Shown here: piece by piece, positions 33,131 to 38,072 of the stretch
Numbering within the stretch: the first letter of the stretch is position 1
Layout of the letters: each line of letters starts with the position of its first letter
Notes under the pieces: generated by a model
Databases searched by the model: none
What the model was told of the DNA's origin: nothing
Seen by the model: only the letters and a program-made list of their open reading frames with translations
Assembly (NCBI GenBank): GCA_948470335.1
Contig: CAOKOL010000036.1
Coordinates: forward strand, 1 to 38,072
Reading direction: 5' to 3'
Length of the DNA stretch: 38,072 bases
DNA from: an uncultured Lachnospiraceae bacterium
GTDB lineage: Bacteria > Bacillota > Clostridia > Lachnospirales > Lachnospiraceae
Translations under genes and position numbers: made by a program

Positions 33131-34048
33131 TCAGTCCATGGTGATCTGCCCGGTTTCGGCGCCGTAGCGGTAGACATGGTCGGAGAGCCAGTCCGGAGGG
33201 GAAACCTCGGTGTCGTTGATTTCTCTGACCATGGCGTTCAGAACGTCAGTCTCCATCGTTTTCCGGCAGGGGAGCAGGATTGTTTCGTGGATGCTGCTGG
33301 GCAGGATGAAGAAATCTCCTCCGGCCTGCCGGGCAAATTCTTCCAGTACATGGTCATAGAGTATGCAGGCGGCGCCGTTTAACCGCTTCTGGTTGGTCAA
33401 AACGTACATGGGAAGCGGGGAGCGGTTTTCCCACAGAGGCGGCTCCGGGCTACCAGAGCCGCCTGTCTCCTGAACGTGCAGTTCCGCAATCATCTGCTCC
33501 AGGGATATGCAGCGGCAGGGATACAGAAGGGGTGTGTTGCGGGCCGCTGTCTCATAGAGAAGCTGTTCGGAGATCCCCCATGCTTTCATATGTTCCCAGG
33601 TGATGGAAATCGTCATTTCCTTATCAGGATCGCAGGCTTCTATCAGGAGAAAAAAAGTAACGGCAAGATCCAGTTTGGGGATGTGAGGACAGTGGGACAG
33701 AAAAAGGCGGTTGGAAGCGAAATTGATCAGCCGGTAGGCGATGTGAGAGCGGGCTTTTTCAAAATCCGGAAACTGTTCCGGACTGGCGAGCTGCAGGCGG
33801 GGGAACTGTTCGTAGAGTTTCAGGATGTCCCGGATAATGTCGTCAAGGGGCATACCCTCCCGGAAATCCTGATAGTAGGTGTTTAAGTAGATGGTGGGAG
33901 AGATGCTTTCGCCGGCGGGCAGGATCGTCAAACCGTCCAGATAGTGACTGTTGTTTTTCAGCGTCCGGTGCAGAGAAACTCTGACATCAGGTCCCACACG
34001 GTTCTGGATATCTGATCGGATACGGGATAAAAACTGATTGTACTGCAT
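33131..34048 (-). CDS. DUF5688 family protein
   Basis: This 305-aa soluble protein starts MQYNQFLSRIRSDIQNRVGP and contains LKNNSHYLDGLTILPAGESI followed by SPTIYLNTYYQDF, the hallmark of DUF5688, a family largely confined to Lachnospiraceae and often present in many copies per genome. Its function is not known to me. An upstream ATG at 34174 would read back into the A+T-rich leader; ATG 34048 with AAGGAGG on the minus strand is the real start. It converges on pnp, 24 bp apart, with possible shared pairing AACCGG/CCGGTT (about 33112-33152) as a weak terminator. Confidence 0.85.
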   Translation of the reverse strand: MQYNQFLSRIRSDIQNRVGPDVRVSLHRTLKNNSHYLDGLTILPAGESISPTIYLNTYYQDFREGMPLDDIIRDILKLYEQFPRLQLASPEQFPDFEKARSHIAYRLINFASNRLFLSHCPHIPKLDLAVTFFLLIEACDPDKEMTISITWEHMKAWGISEQLLYETAARNTPLLYPCRCISLEQMIAELHVQETGGSGSPEPPLWENRSPLPMYVLTNQKRLNGAACILYDHVLEEFARQAGGDFFILPSSIHETILLPCRKTMETDVLNAMVREINDTEVSPPDWLSDHVYRYGAETGQITMD

Positions 34049-34145
34049 GTGAAATGCCTCCTTTATGAATAAAATGAAATGGTGCTGATATATGGAAGAA
34101 ATGAAACGAATATACAAATTTTGGAAATATATAGTGATAAAAATA

Positions 34146-34217
34146 TGCACCTGATAGGAGTCGAACCTACGCACATGCCTCCGGAGGGCACTGCTCTATC
34201 CACTGAGCTACAGGTGC
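34146..34217 (-). tRNA. tRNA-Arg(CCG)
   Basis: On the minus strand acceptor GCACCTG (34217-34211) pairs with CAGGTGC (34153-34147), discriminator A. Anticodon stem GTGCC/GGCAT closes loop CTCCGGA with anticodon CCG. T-arm GTAGG-TTCGACT-CCTAT. Length 72, with a short D-loop; no encoded CCA. It lies just upstream of the DUF5688 gene in the same orientation. Confidence 0.95.
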
Positions 34218-34336
34218 ATGACTTCATTATTATACATCAGTTTTTTATAGACTGCAAGTGATTTTTGATTTTTTTATGAAAAATTTTCTTAAAAATATCT
34301 TCATAAAGTTGTTACACAAATGCAAGAATATGGTTA

Positions 34337-34365
34337 TTGCTTTTTTAACGGTAGTTTGTTATGAT
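34337..34365 (+). promoter_or_regulatory. Sigma-A promoter for the SH3-queA operon
   Basis: TTGCTT (34337-34342), 17-bp spacer, TATGAT (34360-34365), followed by a leader of about 45 bases. Confidence 0.65.
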
Positions 34366-34417
34366 TAGAAAATAAAGGTTACTCAGCGAAGAATACTGCA
34401 AGGAGGGAAAAGATTCA

Positions 34418-35629
34418 ATGCCGAATATGGGAAAATCTTCAGATAATCAGAATTCCAATGATTTCTTGAAACGTTATGGAAAATATATCGGAGTGATTGC
34501 GGTTGCTCTGATCTTAATTATAATTATTGTCTTTTCAGGAAAAAAACAGGACGACGGCGGGGCGACGACGACCGGTGTAAACACGGAGGTGATCGGCCTT
34601 CCCGATGCCAAGGAAACCGAGACGACGGAGAACCCGAACGCTTTGAAGGAGGACGCTTATCCGGAGATCAATCAGTTGATTAATACCTATTTCACCGCTT
34701 TAAGAGACCAGGACGTGGAAACACTGTCGAATATTATGGAAACCAACGGTGAGATCGACGAGGAGAAGATCCGCAAGGAAGGCGAATATATTGAGGATTA
34801 CCGCAATATCAAGTGCTACACCAGAGAAGGTATCGTGGAGGGCACCTATATTGTGTTCCCTTATTACGATATTAAGTTTCTGAATGTGGACACGCTGGCG
34901 CCCAGTATGATCTGGCTGTATGTCTGCACCAATGAAGACGGTTCTCTGTATATCAATAAGAGTACCTTTGACGGCGAGGTTGCGGCCTATATCGACGAGG
35001 TGTGCAACAGCGAGGAAGCGAAGCAGTTGGTAGAAGGTGTGGAAAGCTCTTTTGCGGCGGCCATGGAGCAGGACGAAACGCTGGCCCAGTTTGTAACGAA
35101 GCTGCGGGAAGGCGCCGATCCTACGGTTCCGGAGGAGACAGAGCCGCAGACCGAGGAGACGCAGGCAGAAACCGAAGAATCACAGCCTGAGGAAAACAAT
35201 GACGGTGAAGAACAGCAGACACCGCAGACCGAAGAAACCGTTTATGCGTCCCAGACCGTAAACGTGAGAAAATCTCCTTCCGCCGACGGCGAGATGGCCG
35301 GACAGCTTTATGCCGGAGAGTCGATTCAGCGGATCGGAACGGAGGGCGACTGGAGTAAGGTAATCTTCGACGGCGAGGAATGCTACATTAAGTCCGAATT
35401 CCTGACCGCGGAGCAGACCCAGACGGCCGATGACGGTTTTGAAGCCGTGGACCAGTACGTAGAGGCGTTACAGAATGTGAGAATGAGAAAGTCTCCTTCC
35501 ACGGAAGGCGAGATCATCGGCACGCTGGACGGCGGCACCGAAGTTCACAGAACCGGTTACAGCGAGCAGTGGAGCCGGATCGAGTATGAGGGTGAAACCT
35601 GTTACGTGGCAAGCGAATTTTTAAGATAA
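34418..35629 (+). CDS. Membrane-anchored protein with two bacterial SH3 domains
   Basis: This 403-aa protein has a short cytoplasmic N-terminus, one transmembrane helix (about residues 24-43, YIGVIAVALILIIIIVFSG), an extracellular domain (about 80-225) that resembles an NTF2-like or repeat-free alpha/beta domain, an acidic Glu/Thr/Gln linker (about 228-272), and two SH3_3 domains (about 275-330 and 350-403) with VNVRKSPSADGEMAGQL and VRMRKSPSTEGEIIGTLDGG. SH3b domains usually bind peptidoglycan. The gene is followed 12 bp later by queA, so they are probably co-transcribed, although a functional link is not obvious. Confidence 0.88.
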   Translation: MPNMGKSSDNQNSNDFLKRYGKYIGVIAVALILIIIIVFSGKKQDDGGATTTGVNTEVIGLPDAKETETTENPNALKEDAYPEINQLINTYFTALRDQDVETLSNIMETNGEIDEEKIRKEGEYIEDYRNIKCYTREGIVEGTYIVFPYYDIKFLNVDTLAPSMIWLYVCTNEDGSLYINKSTFDGEVAAYIDEVCNSEEAKQLVEGVESSFAAAMEQDETLAQFVTKLREGADPTVPEETEPQTEETQAETEESQPEENNDGEEQQTPQTEETVYASQTVNVRKSPSADGEMAGQLYAGESIQRIGTEGDWSKVIFDGEECYIKSEFLTAEQTQTADDGFEAVDQYVEALQNVRMRKSPSTEGEIIGTLDGGTEVHRTGYSEQWSRIEYEGETCYVASEFLR

Positions 35630-35641
35630 AACGCAGGGAAC

Positions 35642-36667
35642 ATGGATGTAAATTTATTTGATTATGATCTTCCGGAGGAACTGATTGCCCAGGATCCTCT
35701 GGAAGATAGGAGTTCTTCCCGGCTGCTGACCCTGGACCGGGCGACGGGAGCCGTAGAACACAGACATTTTTATGAAATCTGCGAGATGCTGGGGCCGGGA
35801 GACTGTCTGGTCATCAATGACACGAAGGTGATACCGGCCCGTCTGATGGGCGAAAAGACAGGAACCGGAGCCAGGATCGAAGTATTGCTGCTAAAGCGCA
35901 GAGGAGACGATGTCTGGGAGACGCTGGTAAAGCCTGGGAAAAAGGCCCGGCCGGGCGCGGAGCTTTCTTTTGGAAACGGGCTGCTGACCGGCCAGGTGCT
36001 GGAGGTGGCCGAGGAGGGCAACCGTCTGATCCGCTTCCGTTATGAGGGTATTTTTGAGGAGATTTTGGACCGGCTGGGGCAGATGCCGCTGCCGCCCTAT
36101 ATCACCCATCAGTTAAAAGACAGGAACCGTTATCAGACCGTCTATGCCAGGCATGACGGCTCCGCGGCGGCGCCTACGGCGGGACTTCATTTTACACAGG
36201 AGCTGCTGGGGCGTCTGGAAGAAAAAGGTGTGACAATTGTTCCGGTTACGCTTCATGTGGGGCTTGGAACCTTCCGTCCGGTGAAAGCGGAGCGGGTGGA
36301 AGATCACCATATGCATGCGGAGTTTTATCAGATCGGCGAAAAAGAAGCGGACATTCTGAACAAAGCCCAGGAAGCCGGCCGGCGCATCATCGCCGTGGGA
36401 ACCACTAGCTGCCGCACGCTGGAATCCGCCGCCGCCGAGAGCGGACAGATTACAAAGCTGAGCGGCTGGACCGATATTTTTATTTATCCCGGTTATTCCT
36501 TTAGAGTGGTGAAAGGACTGATTACCAATTTCCATCTGCCGAAATCTACGCTGATGATGCTGGTGTCGGCTCTGGCCGGCAGAGAGCATGTGATGGAGGC
36601 CTATGAAGAGGCCGTGAGAGAGCGGTATCGGTTTTTTAGTTTTGGGGACGCGATGTTTATCAAATGA
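35642..36667 (+). CDS. queA: S-adenosylmethionine:tRNA ribosyltransferase-isomerase QueA
   Basis: This 341-aa protein has full family length. Hallmarks are [49 protein letters not shown], THVGxGTF-like [19 protein letters not shown] and [10 protein letters not shown]. It transfers the ribosyl part of SAM to preQ1-modified tRNA to make epoxyqueuosine. No other queuosine gene is in this window. There is no clear terminator immediately after the stop. Confidence 0.96.
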   Translation: MDVNLFDYDLPEELIAQDPLEDRSSSRLLTLDRATGAVEHRHFYEICEMLGPGDCLVINDTKVIPARLMGEKTGTGARIEVLLLKRRGDDVWETLVKPGKKARPGAELSFGNGLLTGQVLEVAEEGNRLIRFRYEGIFEEILDRLGQMPLPPYITHQLKDRNRYQTVYARHDGSAAAPTAGLHFTQELLGRLEEKGVTIVPVTLHVGLGTFRPVKAERVEDHHMHAEFYQIGEKEADILNKAQEAGRRIIAVGTTSCRTLESAAAESGQITKLSGWTDIFIYPGYSFRVVKGLITNFHLPKSTLMMLVSALAGREHVMEAYEEAVRERYRFFSFGDAMFIK

Positions 36668-36729
36668 CACCGGATTTGAACTTTTGTTAAGTGAATTAAG
36701 AGAATCGAAAAAGAATCTAAAGAAGAATA

Positions 36730-36758
36730 TTGCAAATCAGAATGGCATATGCTATAAT
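36730..36758 (+). promoter_or_regulatory. Promoter of the antitoxin RNA
   Basis: TTGCAA (36730-36735), 17-bp spacer, TATAAT (36753-36758) preceded by TGC (extended -10). The predicted start is about 36765, just before the first direct repeat. This strength is what an antisense RNA needs to exceed its toxin mRNA. Confidence 0.85.
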
Positions 36759-36764
36759 GCCAGT

Positions 36765-36855
36765 AGGCAAAAAGGAAATAGCAAGTCCATCTGGACAAAG
36801 AATGAGGTCTCGAACCGTGTTCCAGCACAGTTCGAGGCCTCTTCTTTTCTTTTTA
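36765..36855 (+). ncRNA. Predicted antisense RNA antitoxin (RNAII-like) of a type I TA locus
   Basis: The RNA would run about 90 bases from the promoter to the terminator at 36804-36853. Its 5' part (36768-36791: CAAAAAGGAAATAGCAA then TCCATC) is a near-perfect copy of 36952-36977, the complement of the toxin's start region. The RNA can therefore base-pair over the toxin ATG and early codons (26-bp span) and block translation. The 3' part is complementary to the toxin mRNA over the shared terminator. This matches the RNA I/RNA II arrangement of the enterococcal par/fst system. Confidence 0.7.
36804..36853. terminator. Shared terminator of the convergent toxin and antitoxin transcripts
   Basis: GAGGTCTCGAAC (36804-36815) pairs with GTTCGAGGCCTC (36830-36841) with one G-U, followed on the plus strand by TTCTTTTCTTTTT. 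On the minus strand the same stem is followed by ATTCTTTG, a weaker U-tract. Confidence 0.85.
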
Positions 36856-36877
36856 CGGTGGCAAAGCACCCACCAGG

Positions 36878-36976
36878 CTATTTGTTGTCCTTGTCGTTCC
36901 TGTCAAGCCATTTGCAAACGAAGTGGCAAACCACGCCTGCCATAACAGTAACAAAAAAGGAAATAGCAACTTCCAT
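36878..36976 (-). CDS. Small hydrophobic toxin, Fst/Ldr-like type I toxin (32 aa)
   Basis: This reads ATG 36976-36974 to TAG 36880-36878 on the minus strand. The 32-aa peptide has a hydrophobic helix MEVAISFFVTVMAGVVCHFV (residues 1-20) followed by a charged, Asp/Lys-rich tail CKWLDRNDKDNK, the typical plan of Fst-like membrane toxins (hydrophobic segment, Trp-Leu, then acidic/basic tail). AGGAGG (36989-36984) lies 7 bases upstream, and a promoter with extended -10 lies 47 bases upstream of the ATG. A hairpin GGTGG/CCACC (36857-36874) follows the stop. Such toxins insert in the membrane and disturb division or envelope integrity. The family assignment is by plan and genetic layout, not by strong sequence identity. 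Confidence 0.7.
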   Translation of the reverse strand: MEVAISFFVTVMAGVVCHFVCKWLDRNDKDNK

Positions 36977-36980
36977 CCAA
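36950..36980 (+). repeat. Direct repeat DR-b, partner of 36766-36793 (DR-a)
   Basis: CAAAAAAGGAAATAGCAA (36952-36969) plus CTTCCATC; DR-a is CAAAAAGGAAATAGCAA (36768-36784) plus GTCCATC. Because the two transcripts converge, direct repeats in the DNA become complementary in the RNAs. Confidence 0.9.
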
Positions 36981-37022
36981 ACACCTCCTCCCGTTGCCAG
37001 GTATCGGTAGGACAACAAAGTG

Positions 37023-37051
37023 ATTATACCACAGAGTTTTTGAGTATTCCA
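37023..37051 (-). promoter_or_regulatory. Promoter of the toxin mRNA
   Basis: On the minus strand TGG directly before TATAAT (37028-37023) gives an extended -10; the -35 region TGGAAT (37051-37046) at 17 bp is weak. Confidence 0.65.
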
Positions 37052-37068
37052 TACGCATTTTAAGGAAA

Positions 37069-37106
37069 AGAAATCCCGGAGATTTAGAAATCCTGGGATT
37101 TTTTTG
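37069..37106. terminator. Hairpin with T-run, possible terminator
   Basis: AAATCCC-GGA (37071-37080) pairs with TCC-T-GGGATTT (37091-37101), followed by TTTTT. No plus-strand gene directly precedes it; it may insulate the toxin promoter from either side. Confidence 0.6.
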
Positions 37107-37188
37107 TATCATTAGGAAAGTGCTCGATTAGGAGATGAGGAAAAAAATAACCCGCCAAAAGGCGAGCATGGCAAAACGGTCAATGTAT

Positions 37189-37236
37189 TTTATCAGGTAT
37201 TCCGGTATTTTTCGCAGATATTTCCCTTCTGCGAAA
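37189..37236 (+). repeat. Site A: direct repeat with palindromic core
   Basis: TTTATCAG (37189-37196), 13 bases, then TTTCGCAG (37210-37217), 11-base spacer ATATTTCCCTT, CTGCGAAA (37229-37236). The arms are perfect 8-bp inverted repeats around an asymmetric spacer. Confidence 0.85.
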
Positions 37237-37421
37237 CCAAAATATAGAAAATACTGTAATAAAATTGTTCTTTTGCAGTTCACATGGCATTTATTTTACT
37301 TCCATCTCAAATGATTGTCAATAAAATATTCAAATTTCCTGCGATTTCCGGAGAAAGTGGAGCGGTATTATCTGAAATTCGATTAAAAATTCATATATTC
37401 TGATCTGAAATCATTTTATTT

Positions 37422-37530
37422 GTGGTCAAAAGTGGTCAGGAAGGTTGTGGTCAAAACGCCTGTTATAGAGACGCTTTTTCACAATTCTGTCATGTCATTC
37501 ACATCCTGTTTGTGGTCATTTTTGTGGTCA
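37422..37530 (+). repeat. Five copies of GTGGTCA
   Basis: GTGGTCA occurs at 37422-37428, 37432-37438, 37447-37453, 37512-37518 and 37524-37530, four of them preceded by T and followed by A or T. Spacing is 10, 15, 65 and 12 bp start to start. This is far above expectation for a 7-mer in 110 bp and resembles clustered protein-binding sites. Confidence 0.8.
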
Positions 37531-37552
37531 TCCAATTGTAAAAAATCCTTTA

Positions 37553-37601
37553 TTTATCAGATATTCAGGAATTATTTCGCAGAAGGGAAATATCTGCGAA
37601 A
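37553..37601 (+). repeat. Site B: as site A with the spacer inverted
   Basis: TTTATCAG (37553-37560), 14 bases similar to those in site A, then TTTCGCAG (37575-37582), spacer AAGGGAAATAT (the exact reverse complement of the site A spacer), CTGCGAAA (37594-37601). The 27-bp core is thus an exact inverted copy of 37210-37236, while the left flank is a direct repeat. Confidence 0.85.
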
Positions 37602-37609
37602 TCGTAAAT

Positions 37610-37633
37610 AATCATGATTTCGGCATCATGATT
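37610..37633. other. AT-rich hairpin upstream of the zinc-ribbon gene
   Basis: AATCATGAT (37610-37618), loop TTCGGC, ATCATGATT (37625-37633), a perfect 9-bp stem. It could be an operator or leader hairpin; no T-run follows. Confidence 0.6.
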
Positions 37634-37680
37634 CAGTTTCATATCAATTTTGTACTCGTTTGGAAAAACGGAGGCCTGGT

Positions 37681-38072
37681 ATGGAAGAGGTAAGTTTGCT
37701 GAATTATTGTGAACAAAAGGGCAAAACGAATCTGATCCGTCAGTGGTCTGTTCCTGAGAATCGGGAGTTTGACCCTTTAAAAACCGGATTTGCCAGCCAT
37801 AAAAAAATCTGGTGGGTTTGTGAAAAAGGCCATAAATGGCAGGCGATGATCAGTGACCGGGTGAAAAAGGACGCGGGCTGTCCTTACTGCACGAATCGGA
37901 AGGCCTGGAAGGGCTACAACGACCTGGCCAGCACGAATCCTGGGCTGGCGGCGCAGTGGCATCCCGTAAAAAACGGTACATTAACGCCGGAGATGGTTAC
38001 TTATGGAAGTGACAGGAGTGTCTGGTGGCAGTGTGAGTTGGGCCATGAGTGGAAAGCGACGGTGGGGAACAG
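37681..38072 (+). CDS. Zinc-ribbon (DUF4379/treble-clef-like) protein, 3' end outside window
   Basis: The reading frame is open for 130 codons to the window edge. It contains successive treble-clef units: WWVCEKGHKWQAMISDRVK then CPYC, NDLASTNPGLAAQWHPVKNG, and a second WWQCELGHEWKATVGN. Cys/His spacing fits the probable zinc-ribbon family whose members carry tandem copies and sometimes a nuclease-like C-terminus. GGAGG (37669-37673) is 7 bases before ATG 37681. The gene is truncated only by the window. It follows the repeat-rich block 37189-37633, so it may be cargo or a neighbour of an integrated element. Confidence 0.85.
   Translation, partial: MEEVSLLNYCEQKGKTNLIRQWSVPENREFDPLKTGFASHKKIWWVCEKGHKWQAMISDRVKKDAGCPYCTNRKAWKGYNDLASTNPGLAAQWHPVKNGTLTPEMVTYGSDRSVWWQCELGHEWKATVGN

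Noticed and set aside
36642..37010. Plus-strand ORF of 122 codons over the queA end and toxin-antitoxin region
   Set aside because: It crosses a consensus promoter, a terminator hairpin and the toxin gene on the other strand; no RBS and no domain.
37189..37633. CRISPR array
   Set aside because: There are only two long repeats 365 bp apart with inverted spacers, and the GTGGTCA motifs are 7 bp and irregularly spaced; no cas genes are in view.

Overview
The window looks like chromosome of a low-to-mid-GC Firmicute, most likely family Lachnospiraceae (class Clostridia). This rests on the gene set and order: an MsmX-type ATPase gene followed by a CdaR/PucR regulator and ftsE-ftsX-M23 peptidase-S41 peptidase; rpsO-pnp; a DUF5688 gene; a eukaryote-like NADP isocitrate dehydrogenase; tRNAs without encoded CCA; and strong AGGAGG ribosome binding sites. 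I cannot name a species.

Layout. 1-1100: the tail of a tRNA-Val, a tRNA-Leu, an orphan HicB-like antitoxin, a decayed XRE regulator (not visible as an intact ORF) and an unrecognised 105-aa protein. 1179-9110: YitT membrane protein, a MalK/MsmX-type ATPase with unusual signature and switch motifs, a CdaR regulator, then ftsE, ftsX, an M23 peptidase with coiled coil and an S41 peptidase, which together form a cell-wall remodelling block. 9262-21500: a promoter and compound inverted repeat, followed by a long co-directional cluster. It encodes a lipoprotein with four rhodanese domains, a small membrane protein, two TVP38/DedA membrane proteins, a DUF2064 glycosyltransferase fused to ferredoxin and HdrB-like CCG domains, a GT2 glycosyltransferase, a YnjBCD-like ABC transporter (lipoprotein, two permeases, ATPase), a nucleoside hydrolase and an APH-fold kinase. 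This is my best candidate for an undescribed system. The parts suggest uptake and processing of a sulfur-, arsenic- or otherwise modified nucleoside or sugar at the membrane, but the substrate is inference.

21602-24046 (minus strand): UDP-glucuronate 4-epimerase and UDP-glucose dehydrogenase, giving UDP-galacturonate. 24093-30378: isocitrate dehydrogenase, a large membrane glycosyltransferase with a C-terminal discoidin-like domain, and a polar amino acid ABC transporter. 30392-36667: rpsO, pnp with a long 5' leader hairpin, a DUF5688 gene and tRNA-Arg on the minus strand, an SH3-domain protein and queA.

36668-37680 has no ordinary gene but is dense in signals. First comes what reads as a complete type I toxin-antitoxin locus of Fst/par design: a 32-aa hydrophobic toxin on the minus strand, a convergent antisense RNA with a consensus promoter, a terminator between them, and direct repeats that make the antisense RNA complementary to the toxin's translation start. 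Next comes a block with two 27-bp sites whose 11-bp spacers are exact reverse complements, plus five GTGGTCA motifs. The window ends inside a gene for a zinc-ribbon (DUF4379-like) protein.

Two ABC substrate-binding-protein genes (15447 and 27952) share a leader hairpin, which may be a cis-regulatory RNA or a mobile repeat.
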